64,000 bases of DNA from Pagrus major. Lineage: Eukaryota > Chordata > Actinopteri > Spariformes > Sparidae. Every line of letters begins with the position of its first letter. The first letter of the stretch is position 1. The position numbers and the translations under genes were made by a program. Positions 35,501 through 46,600 of the stretch are shown one piece after another. The notes below the pieces were generated by a model. The model had not been told where the DNA came from. It made no database searches and was given only the letters and a program-made list of their open reading frames with translations. The stretch is from contig NC_133218.1 of assembly GCF_040436345.1 (NCBI RefSeq), positions 5,892,484 to 5,956,483 on the forward strand, written 5' to 3'.

Positions 35501-36721
35501 GACACTTTTAACACTCATTGTATTCTAGCATGTCTCTTAGTTGTGGCGAGCAAGCAACTGACAATCAAAGTGTGACTGACTTTGAATAAGACTTCCGTAT
35601 GGTTTCAGCCTTACACTCTATACTCAGCTTTCTTCATATCATTAACTGACAGTATCATGATGCAGACGGGTTTGGGTAATGTTCAGTATTTGCAGTGTGT
35701 TACTGGGAGGGAGATGTGAGTTAAAATTTGCCAATAATGGTGTTAATTGTGTTTTCTCTGTCAAGTGTTAAGAGGCTGTGTGGAGGTTTATGGTAAATCT
35801 TCCACGTCTCTGATCTTAATCATCAAGAGAAATCAGGAACTGGATCACTGTTTTTGTTTATAATAAAGTATTTAATCTTTTGTGTCTCTCAGCTTCCCAT
35901 TGTTATTCACCGCTTCATGTTCATGCACTCTGGAAAGTTAATGTTCACTGCATTAGTCATTGTTGCTGAATGAACAAATGAATTAAAACAAAAAATGATA
36001 AAGTATGAAGACAGAATTTGCGATCGTAAGTCAGATGTAGCTGATTGCATACTGTAGTATCCTTAATCTGCTGCTGTCCTTTTTCAACACTGGGTGGCGT
36101 ACTTTTACAATAGCTGAGATATTCTTTTCATGACCATGTAGATAAGATAACGTGCATAAATATATATAGTTTGCATTACACTTCCCTATTTAATACCATT
36201 ACATTTAACCCTCTAAATGCTGGTGCACACATGGGTTGAACTGCAACAAAACAAATACACATAGTTCTGTCTAAAATGGCTCATTTTTTACATGATCAAA
36301 GTCACTCAAAACAATTATTAAGTATTTTAGTGACTTGTACATTTTCCATCTGACCCTATTATATAAGTTCAATGTAATGGGTCACATTTAATGCAAAGTT
36401 TTTCCATCATGCTAAGTTGAACAACTTGGTCTAATTAAATTAGTAGAAACATAAACATAAATTGTATTTGTTCATTCAGTTATTACATATAAAGTTAAGA
36501 GGAATTTCTACATAACTATGATGTGCTTGATAAAGCTGTAAGTATTATACATAAAAGTCTTGAATTTTAAATTGGTTATTCTGACTTTTGTAATAAATCA
36601 CACATCAAGGTATTTAATTTATACAAACTGACTCAGCATGATAGAAAAACTGCATTAAATGTGATATTTAAAACACTGAACGTGTGTAATAAAATTAGAT
36701 ATAACTAAAATACTTAATAAA

Positions 36722-37110
36722 AACAGAATCAGCTTTATTGGCCGAGTATGTATAAACATACAAGGAATATGATTGGTTTACATTGCTCTTAGTTTACAAC
36801 ACATAAATAGACTGGAACTGGATTAGATTGGATCGAGAACAACAAAAACTGAACAAATGAAGTCAAAGAATTAAGGATGCTGAATAACACAGGACAGTAC
36901 TGTACAGTAAATATGGGTAAAAGTGGGTGTATATATAATTTATTAAATACACCAAATAATCTATATACAAGACAATTGTAAAAAAAAAAAAAAGTACAAT
37001 TACTGCAAAGAGCAGTAGAGGTAGTGCAAGGCAACAAAGAATACGTATTGGATATACTGACAATAAAAGTGCATGATGATATGTATTATGATAAATAGTC
37101 AATGTTTTGG
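36722..37110. repeat. 'AATCAGCTTTATTGGCC' teleost repeat
   Basis: The leading sequence ACAGAATCAGCTTTATTGGC followed by CATACAAGGAATATGA is a frequent fish interspersed-repeat terminus (recalled). The following ACAGTACTGTACAGTAAATAT fits the same element type. The far boundary is approximate. Confidence 0.5.
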
Positions 37111-38481
37111 GCATAATTATTTTTTTGAGTGCTCCAAAAACTTGAAAACTGTAGTTTTTCTTTAATTATTTGGTGCACAAGTATATATAGATAAACAACA
37201 TAGAACATAGATCAACAAGTACATAAATATATGGCTGAAATGGGTAAATTCCTTTAGCAGGTCATGTAAATGGGCAAACATTAAAACATCAACTACTTTG
37301 GTCTTTTCACACAAAACAAAGTTAACGATCAAAATGTTGACATAGCAAAAGTTTATCATTGGTAACATGAGTAAACTGGGAGTGTCTCAGTTTCCAAGCA
37401 ACACCTGTGTTAACAAAGGCCACTGAACTACATGCAGGCAACTCCTCTGTTTGTATTACAGTAGAGGCTGAAGTTTACAGCATCCACCTGACCGCCCTGT
37501 CTCACTTTACACCATCGTTAACTGCTGTAATGAGCCGTCTCACTCTCTAGTGTCAGAACCAGTTACAGTAAACTGCTTAAAAGAAACAATAGGCATGTGT
37601 TTAAAAGTCACAGGTCAAGATACTTCACTTTCTGAAAGTGGTTTCGTAGTTACAGCATTGAGTTGTAGCACTGATGAGAACACATGGGGAATTCCATCTA
37701 TCACTACGTGAGCAGTATGTCTCTAGTCACATGGTCTGTGGTGTCATGATGTGTGTGACCCAGTCACGTACACACACTGCATCCTTCCTCTTCAGCCATT
37801 GTTTCCCAAAATAACCTTTCAGTCGCTTAATAGGTGAGATTCAGCTCTCTGCCCTTTCACTATTTTTGACTGCATGATACAAGAGTACTGAAAATGACCT
37901 CCAGCCATAAACACTCATGGGTCGTCCACATGACTTGCTTGTTTTCATTCTTTAAAGCTGTGAAATGGGCTGAAAAGTCTTCAAAGTAAAGAGGAAGGAA
38001 ATGTTAAAAACACGCTTGCATGTAGAACCCAGCATGCATTTAGGAGTAACCAAATAGGATAATGTTTCCTGATAAAAGAGCAACTCACACAGATCAGGAA
38101 ATAAAACCCGTGCACACCCTTCCCTCTCTCTCTCTCTCCCTTCATTCACACCCTTTGGTTTGGTTTGAGTTTAATAATTCATGAAAAACCCTCTCAGATT
38201 CACAGTGCAGCCAAAAGTCTAGTAGGCTGTGTACGCCACATTGCAGGAGGGAGGCTTTCTGGTGTTTTTCTCTCTCTTCTGAGATACGAGATGGACGATA
38301 AAAGGATCATCTCTGATTATGAAACACAATGGGAGCAGTGAATGCCCACGCAGCCATAAACTAAGAAGATGAGTGCATTTGCCAATCATCAGATTGCTCT
38401 GATTACTTTACAGCTGTCCCGGCCAACACCATTTTTCTTGTCTGCAAACACCAATAAAATAAATACTGACTGCGTCTTTTA

Positions 38482-38660
38482 AAGGAACAGTTCACCCAAG
38501 AAAAAAATTCAGTCATCATCTACTCACCCTCTTGTCGATGGAAAGTCAGGTGAAGTTTTGTGGTCCACAGAACATTTCTGGCAAAAACAAGTCCCCATCT
38601 ACTTCAGTGTGGAGTTTCAAACTTAATTCTCGACCTTGAAGACAGTTGACAAAACAGTCT
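38482..38660 (+). mobile_element. Partial GTTCACCC-type DNA transposon
   Basis: Starts TTTAAAGGAACAGTTCACCC and continues GATGGAAAGTCAGGTGAAGT, CCACAGAACATTTCTGG and AAAAACAAGTCCCCATCTAC. These blocks match the outer arms of the element at 21195-22776. The internal part is shortened and the opposite terminus is not visible. Confidence 0.65.
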
Positions 38661-39224
38661 CAGCTTTTTTTGGCGGACCAAAAGGGATGTAACTCTTTTT
38701 CTGTTTTGCAGGTGCTAACTACTGCATAGCTATTCTGTATTTTTAATCATCAAATAAAATCAACCTAAAGGTGAGAGAATTGTAGATGAAATGACAAGCC
38801 TCAGACAGTTACACAAATATACACATTCTCATCACACCAATGGCAAAATATCTGCTGATGAACATCATGTGGCCCTTGATGTATCAATTAAATAATCAGA
38901 TTTAAACTCCTTTAAAACCTTTGACCCTTCTCACCACACACATTTTGACTTTTCAAAGCACACCAGGAAGCACACGCAGATATATTAACTTTGATAATGG
39001 CTGCATTCCATTTAGGCGTGTCCTTTCCAGGGAAGTGTTTTGTTCATGCCGGCTTGCATGACTTTAAAGAACAGGCTGGCATTAATCTTTCTTATTGTAA
39101 ACAAATTCCAGGAAGATACCAAAATCAACCTCACATCAGTTTCTCAGCCCAATCTATGACTTCCAGTCTGTCTGTGGCACTCAGCCACACACTCAGTTGT
39201 TTTCTAGTGAAAACATAATTCTTC

Positions 39225-39530
39225 AGTCTTTAGTTCGACACTCTGGAAAATATGCTTATTGGTTTCTTGCTGAGAGACAGATGTGAAGATAATACCCTTG
39301 TCATGCCTGGATGCAAAATTGCTTAGAAGCTAATAAAGCTAGTGCCAGGAGTCGGTAAGCCTAGCTTAGCATAAAAACTGGATATTTTCTCTGTCAAAAG
39401 TAACAAAATCCCACAGCCAGCAGCTCTAAAGCTCATTAATTAATGTTATATTTCGATTGTTTAATCCATAAAAATAAGTTTCGGTTTTACAGGGTTTTTT
39501 TTTTCAGGACTAAGTCCAGTTTTTGTACAG
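39225..39530. repeat. Teleost dispersed repeat with CTTAGCATAAA
   Basis: Reads ACTCTGGAAAATATGCTTAT, TTGCTGAGAGACAGATG, AAGCCTAGCTTAGCATAAA and AAAGCTCATTAATTAA in order, matching a very common fish repeat (recalled). It is old and partial. Confidence 0.55.
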
Positions 39531-40385
39531 ATGAAACAAAAGTGATGTAACATGTCAATTAGTCAGGTTTAAAGGTGCTGGTAGAAGGATTATGTTACCT
39601 ATGGACAGAGCGAAGCAAAGGTGTGGTATGTAAGAATTGGTCACTTGTCAAATTCATACTCAAGACAAACAGGGGTCCAGGCCTTAGTTTCACTTTAAAA
39701 AGGTCCCAGTAATGTCCTTAAACAGCTGGGCATTATAGCTTTTAGCAAATCTTCCTCAAACTGGAGTAAATAGTGTTTTTTTTGGGAACTAATTTCAGTG
39801 GTGGATTAATACACATTTCTTTTGCTCTAGTAAGTATTTATAGCACCTGTAGTGCACCTTTGATCAACTCAAATAAACTACAGTGCCCATGTTCATCAAA
39901 ATGGAGGAACGTCTCACAGAGCACAAAGATGTGACTAATTTATGAGTTTTTTGTGGCAAACACCAAACCATTTTTCAGGACGTTTTGTCACGTCACAGCA
40001 GGAAATGCACAGGTGTTAACAATAAATTCCATGGTGGCTGAATTCCATGTAGCTGCTTGTGGATACTGGCTCACTGCCGAGCCTGAATAAAATGGACCCA
40101 TTGTTAAGGTTAAGTAAATTAGTAACAATGTTTTTCATGCTACAGTATAATTAAAAATGTTTTTATTATGTTTTGCAATGTATTTACATTAAAAGAGGAG
40201 AGGCAGCACCTCTACTACCTTCATTTAACCTGTTAGCACTGTATTTTTAGGTCATGAGGCGTTTCACCATTAGCTCTATTACACAGACCAGACTGCAGAC
40301 ATGAATATGAATATTTCTGCATAAATATGTTTATACATTCTTAAACATATGAGACCAAAAGAAACACTGATGATCACAATAATAA

Positions 40386-40391
40386 TTTATT
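40386..40391 (-). other. nmes1 polyadenylation signal
   Basis: AATAAA on the minus strand (TTTATT on +), 379 bases beyond the nmes1 stop codon and 250 bases beyond the miR-147 hairpin, so the hairpin lies inside the predicted 3' UTR. Confidence 0.65.
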
Positions 40392-40631
40392 GACACTGTA
40401 CAGTACATTACTTACATTTTGCCCTTCACATTTAGACAATATCATACACTCACATCGGCTGTGCGTTGCTGTGATACCAACTTCCCTGTCAGTTCTAACA
40501 CCACAAGTAACTCGATAATTAAACAAAAGTAATCACAGAAACCGAGGGTGTGTTAAACTTCACGGCAGGATGAGTAACTAATATAATAGCTTTCTACCGT
40601 TGTGGATGGATGTCTTGAGCAGGGTGAAACC

Positions 40632-40712
40632 CCACCAGTGGAGCAGAAGCATTTCCGCACACTGACTGTCAAAGTATCCTAGTTTGTGCAGAAAGGATTC
40701 TGTTAGACTGAT
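40632..40712 (-). ncRNA. mir147: miR-147 precursor in the nmes1 3' UTR
   Basis: The mature 3p arm occupies 40662-40641 on the minus strand and contains GTGTGCGGAAATGCTTCTGC, identical over this span to vertebrate miR-147b-3p as I recall it. The 5p arm at 40702-40681 contains CTTTCTGCACAAACT, as in human miR-147b-5p. The arms pair at about 16 of 18 positions across CAGAATCCTTTCTGCACA, with an 18-base loop between them. In mammals miR-147b also lies in the 3' UTR of C15orf48/NMES1, and both products respond to inflammatory signals (established). Host gene, strand and position all agree here. Confidence 0.93.
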
Positions 40713-40769
40713 GGGGGGCAGGCAGACAGGCAGGCAGGCAGACTGAGGATCTGTCTGGCATTTTTTTTT

Positions 40770-41553
40770 TTACTTGGTGAGGTTCTTCACCAGCTGCAGC
40801 TCCTCCACTGGTTTCCACTGCTGATTGATGGTGATGAGCTGCAGAGAAGTGCAAGAAATAAAAATGAGGCTTCTCCTAACCCGTTTAAAAGTGTTACACC
40901 AACTTAAACTAACACAATTAGCTGCATAGTGGCATATATCTCTATAAACATCTTTACTCTGATGTCACACGAGCAGGCTGGTACTAATTTGATAACGTTT
41001 CCTCCTCAGTGACTCAGCAGATTGCAGCTGCAGCCGCAAGATTCTGCTTGTATTTGAGTGCCAATAAGAATAAAAAATACGACCATCCAAACATTACAAA
41101 ATGTTATGTGATGTTACCTTTTGGGGTGTTGATGGGTCGATTCTCTCCCATGGTTCTGGGTTTTTGGTCTTATTTAAACTAAAAACAGTGAATGAAAATG
41201 TGACATCATTATTAACAATTTCCCACATGCCAAAGGCTGATAGAGCTCAGAAGTATGAAAACACGAGCATAATTTAATGATAAGTACAATAACACTCACA
41301 TAACATCAGGTTTAGTAAATAGAAAGTAGATAGCAGCAGAGGTGGCTCCTGTTGCAGCGAAAGCCATGAACCCTATCAGAGGGATCAGCTGGAACACACA
41401 TGTAAAAATGATGTTTTTAAAAGTGCATCATAATGTTTAAAAAGCATAGAACAGCCTACAAAACCAATCCACAATACAAAATCCCTTCACATATTAAAAA
41501 TGTCAGCAGCTCACCTCCTTTCTCTTCCTCAACATTTGAAAAAATCCAACCAT
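40770..41553 (-). CDS. nmes1: NMES1 / C15orf48 (MOCCI), 4 coding exons, 85 aa
   Basis: NMES1 is a small mitochondrial inner-membrane protein related to NDUFA4; in mammals it replaces NDUFA4 in cytochrome c oxidase during inflammation (established). Minus-strand coding exons: 41553-41515, 41388-41300, 41178-41118, 40838-40770; 258 bases, 85 aa (human 83). The protein starts MVGFFQMLRKRKELIPLIGF, has one membrane segment at about residues 14-37, then KNPEPWERIDPSTPQK and NQQWKPVEEL, closely matching the human protein. A noncoding first exon (about 41677-41790) is inferred from a CAACAG|GTGAGAG donor, joining an acceptor at about 41574. spata5l1 ends only about 0.2 kb upstream on the same strand. 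Confidence 0.96.
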
Positions 41554-41856
41554 TTTTCAAAATTCTCAGAAACCTAAAGAGAAAATAACCATATTTCTAT
41601 TTAACATGAGGCTCAGAGTCAAATCCATGAATTAAAGTCAACAAGTTAAGAGGCAGGTGCATGTGGCAGCTCTCACCTGTTGTTGCTGTGAAGTCCTTGA
41701 AGTCTCTCAGCAGAGCATCCTGTGAGCTGGGCTGATGTAGGCTGGAGGAGAGGTTGTACGAGGTAAAAGGCACGTAGACGGACACAGCGTCCTACAGTGG
41801 ATTCTGATTTGGCTACAGATCGTCATTGCTGATGATCAATACATTTACTCAGTGTG

Positions 41857-41875
41857 CAGCGCCCTCTTGTGGCCA
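41857..41875 (-). promoter_or_regulatory. CTCF-like motif between spata5l1 and nmes1
   Basis: CAGCGCCCTCTTGTGGCCA resembles the reverse complement of the CTCF core (AGCGCCCCCTGGTGGCC) with two mismatches. It sits between the spata5l1 poly(A) signal and the presumed nmes1 first exon. Binding is not shown by sequence alone. Confidence 0.35.
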
Positions 41876-41978
41876 CATGTGAAAGCTCAAAGTCAAAGGC
41901 TTTGAAGTACTTTAAATGCTTGTAAGTGACAATAACAACATAAAAGATACCAGACACCAAAGTTTAAGTTTTACTCAT

Positions 41979-41984
41979 TTTATT
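41979..41984 (-). other. spata5l1 polyadenylation signal
   Basis: AATAAA on the minus strand, 60 bases after the spata5l1 stop, implying a very short 3' UTR that ends about 150-200 bases before nmes1 transcription would begin. Confidence 0.65.
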
Positions 41985-42043
41985 TCAAACCATTTTTTGT
42001 GTAATAATAATACATTTTATGAACGCAGAGGACATGTTGCTTG

Positions 42044-43262
42044 TCATCTGGGAGATGTCTGATATGTGTGGATCTGCTGGGCAGTGAGAGAGGGGCTCAT
42101 TTTGCTGAGGGACCGGAGGAAGTACGTGTGTTTGATAGAAGAAGCCTCCATGTTCTCCTCTTGTAGCGCCAACAGAGCAGCCTGGAAAACAAAAATATTC
42201 ATCAGATATTCGTACTCTATTTATCTGTGTCTCTATCCAGGACCAGGATTACCTTTTGAATTGGATAGCTAGTTGTGTGTATCATATTACCTCTTTACAC
42301 AGATTTTCCAGGTCAGCTCCGGTGTAAAGCTCCGTCTTCGTGGCCAACTCCTCCAGACACACGTCAGCACCCACGGGCATGGATTCTGTACACAACTTCA
42401 GGATACAAAGACGAGCCTGGACACACAAAAAGGCCTGGTTATCAAATCAGCTCTAAAAACGTAAAAGATTGGTGCTATACTACGATCAGTATTGCGAAAA
42501 AACTGGGATACTGTGTAAAACATAGAGCTGCAACAATTAATCCATTATTTCTCAACTGTTAAATTAATTGCCAAATGTTTTGATAATCAATTAATTGGTT
42601 TGAGGGAATATTTTCTGGTTTCTTTTCTTCTCTATTGGGAGTAAACTAAATATCTTTTGGTTGTGGACAAGGGATGTTAATGATTAATCATTAGTGGATT
42701 AATCACTGTTAAAGAATTTTTCAGAAACGTATTAACCGACAATCAGAGACAGGCACAAACACATCAAAAAGTATCTTGTTATAATTTACACAATATTTGC
42801 TTATCAAATATATGAAAATATAATCCAAAATACTGGGATGAGAAATTGTATTTAATTAACACGCAATTAGTTTGTAATTTAAAAAAATGCAAAAAGTCTT
42901 CGATACAGCTGATTTCATTACATTTTAGCCATTAAGTTGCCTCAGGGAGGGTTGGATTTTGTTGGGCTTGTTGTTGAATAGCGACAGACGGGCGCTCGGC
43001 TTATTATGTTATTATTTTGTTTATTATTCAAGTGACTTGGTGTCTTTATCTGTTCTTTTAACTCCCAATGTACTCTACAAACAGTCTTCTGATGGAAAAA
43101 CATATTTCATATATTATTAATGATTAACCTATAATCGATTATAATGGCAGCCAACCATCGATTAAAGAAATTGCTTAATATTTGCATCCCTACTAAACAA
43201 GACATTTATGGGTGACATTTTTACTATTTTCAGACATATTAAACTATTATAAATTATTATTT

Positions 43263-43293
<31 letters not shown>

Positions 43294-43302
43294 ATATTTT
43301 TA

Positions 43303-43345
<43 letters not shown>

Positions 43346-43481
43346 ATAGATAGATAGATATAAAAATAAATATATAAATACATACATACATATATAAATA
43401 TAATTAATCCAGAAAATGATTGAAGACATTTATGGGTGACATTTTTACTATTTTCAGACATATTAAACTATTATAAATTAT

Positions 43482-43565
<84 letters not shown>

Positions 43566-43582
43566 GTATATATATATTTTTA

Positions 43583-43617
<35 letters not shown>

Positions 43618-46600
43618 ATAGATAGATAGATATAAAAATAAATATATAAATACATACATACATATATAAATATAATTAATCCAGAAAATGATTGATGGAT
43701 TCATTGTCAATGAAAGTATTGATACTCATACTGTTGTTGGTACGTAATTACCAACAACAGTTGTTTTCTGAAACACACTTCACAAAGTGTTGAACCTCGC
43801 CCCATCCTTGCATGTGAACGACCGAGCCGTTCCAGACAGATGTTTTTTGATCATTCCACATTTTTTACAGTCTTTTGTTGCTCCTGTCCCAACTTGTTTG
43901 AAACACATTTCAGAATAAGTATATATTTACGAAAATCAATTAAGTTGACGAGGTAAAACAATCAATATATTGGATTGACAAATTACAACATTCTGTTAAA
44001 TTTCTTACACAGCATCACAACTTTCGTGGAATCAGGGTTGAGTAACTTTTTGACACAGATAAGTTACCTGCTGGTCAGGTGGTGGCACGTATATGATGTG
44101 GTCCAGCCTGCCAGGTCTGAGCAGGGCACTGTCCAAGCAGTCAGGTCTGTTTGTTGCGGCTACAACCATCACATCATTGTTGCACACTTCCTGGAAGTCC
44201 AACTGTTGAAGAGCAGAAGCGATCAATCATTACATACGGATCAGATGTTATGTGAAACGGCAACTTCAGAATTTTTAAACCTCCCCCACTTACCCATGTT
44301 TTAGTGTCTAAGTGACAAATGGGGACATTTTTCCAAATTCTTCCACTGTTGTGTGAGACCGCTGCAGACGACAGCTGTAAATTGGGCTGTGATTTAGTCC
44401 TTGTGGGCAACAGAGCCTTTTTGTTTAACTAGAAACATCCGATTCCCAAAGCCACCAGACTCCCTTTGCAGAAACAGTATTTTTATTATCATAAAAAACA
44501 GTTCATTCGAACTCGACTGAAAAACAAAATAAAACTCACCAAAACCATCTTGGTCATCTTTCCACATGTTCCAACAATCACTAACATTTCTTTGTTGAAA
44601 TAAATCCTTAATTCACCGCTTTAGATGTGAAAGTATTCTGGCTTTGTACGCCGTTTTTCCACGCCACTTCTCTGATGTCTACCCTTCCTCTTACTCCTCT
44701 CCATATCTTTTTACATCTTAGAGGGAATTACGGGTTTTATTTCAGACAAGTAAGAATTGGTGATTGTTGGAACAGAAGATGAACCACAATGATTTTGGTG
44801 ATTGTTATTTTGTTTTTCTGTCAAGTTAAATGAAGTGTGTTTTATAAGGATAAAATGACTGGTTCTGCATATGGAGTCTGGTGGCTTTGGCGAAAGCGAT
44901 AGAACAGCTGTTTCTGGTTAAACAAAAAGGATCTTACTGTGATATAAAGAGCTTTATCTCTGTAGGGATCCTTTCCATACTGTCAGTGGTCCAAGTCCAG
45001 ATTGAAAAATACTGTCGTTACCCTGTGAGCATCTAAAAGAGGAGTGAGGCCCATCTCCATGTTATCTGACCTGCTCCTGTGTGTGAGCTTCTTCCACTCC
45101 CTCCGCCTGCAGGATCTTCTCCGTCCCTCTCCTCTCCAGCGTCTTCAGACCAACCCCATCCATTTCATTCAGCAGCACAGACAGGAGGCGTGTCTGTACG
45201 CTGTTACCTATCTGACTGTTTGACCGCGAGCCAATCAGAGAGTCGATCTCATCAAGGAACAGGAGACAGGGGGCACATGCCCGAGCCTGGTGAAACAGCT
45301 GTGTGTGGACAGACAGGTACAGATGTTTATGGATGAAACAGACAAGAGACAAAAACACAGCAGCCATTCACAGGTGTTATTATAGAGTGTTAAAAGAAAG
45401 CACCTGAGCTAAAGCCTTCTCTGAGTCTCCAACAAAGGGAGAGTAGAGGTCAGCACCGCTGACAGACAGGAAGGCGCAGTGAGATGAGGCGGCTGCAGCC
45501 TTGACGAGCGTCGTCTTTGCACATCCTGGAGGTCCGTAGAGCAGAACACCACGAGGCTGACGCAGACCCAGACGAACAAATGCCTCAGGGTATCTCATTG
45601 GCCACTCGATACTCTTTGATGGAGGAAGGAAAATAAAATCAATTAATTCCAGTCACACTTACTTTTCTCTTACTTTTTGTGTTTTAAGTAGTATAATTAA
45701 AGTGCTGCCACTCATTCACCTGTCTTAGTTTGAGTTTGACGTCATCCAGGCCTCCTATCTGCTCCCAAGTCACCGGAGAGAGCTCCGTCCTGCCCAGGCT
45801 GCTCCGCAGGCAGGAGGGACGCACCGACTTCAGGGCCTCCTGGAAGTGCTTCACACCCACCACCTGCTCTTGTGAACCCTGCAGACAACAACATTTGAAA
45901 AAAATGTGCATCTTCAACAGTCGCTGGGGATTAAAGCAGGTTTTTCACTTGGTGTCAATTTCAGTTTCAATTTATTTTACCAGGAGAATCTGCTCAGTAT
46001 TAATACTGCCTTCCAGCAACATACATATATAATCAAAACAAACAATAAACAAAAGGCATCCTGAGCAATTCAAGATTCATCAATATTTCCCAAAGCCCAA
46101 GACAACGTCCTCAAATTTCTTGTTTTGTCCATAACCCAGATATATTCAGTTTACTCACGGAGGAGGAAGAAACTTATTAGTTGCCGATTAATTTAAGAGT
46201 TGACAACTAATCGATTAAAACACATACTCGTTGCAGGTCAACTGTATTTACCTTGGAGTTCTCCCGTATAGCGTGCATGGCAGCCTCCCTGCACAGGGCA
46301 CTCAGGTCCGCTCCTACATATCCTGTGGTTCTCTGTGCGAGCTCTGCCACGTCCACACTCGGACAAACGGGCATCCTCGCACACAGAACTGATAAGATGG
46401 CCTTTCTCTGCTGCAGGGTGGGAGCTCCGATGATAACCTGAAGGAAAGACGTAAAAATGAGAGACTCAAAGACTTCTACACATTTATTATTATGTATTAG
46501 GTTCTATATTTCATCATCCGTACCTCTCTGTCAAATCTCCCAGGCCTTCGCAGGGCTGGGTCGAGGCTATCCGGCCGGTTGGTGGCTCCGACGATGAGGA

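Larger units (their letters stand above)
33807..40379. other. Interval between the slc30a4 and nmes1 3' ends
   Basis: Both flanking genes end toward this region, so it begins with the slc30a4 3' UTR (length not fixed: AATAAA occurs near 35479 and 35864) and ends at the nmes1 poly(A) signal. Contents: a TTAAAGGTGCAATATGTAAG repeat end at 34875, the ATCAGCTTTATTGGCC fish repeat at 36727, a partial GTTCACCC-type transposon at 38482, and a GCTTAGCATAAA-bearing fish repeat at 39225-39530. No protein-coding exon was recognised. Confidence 0.6.
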
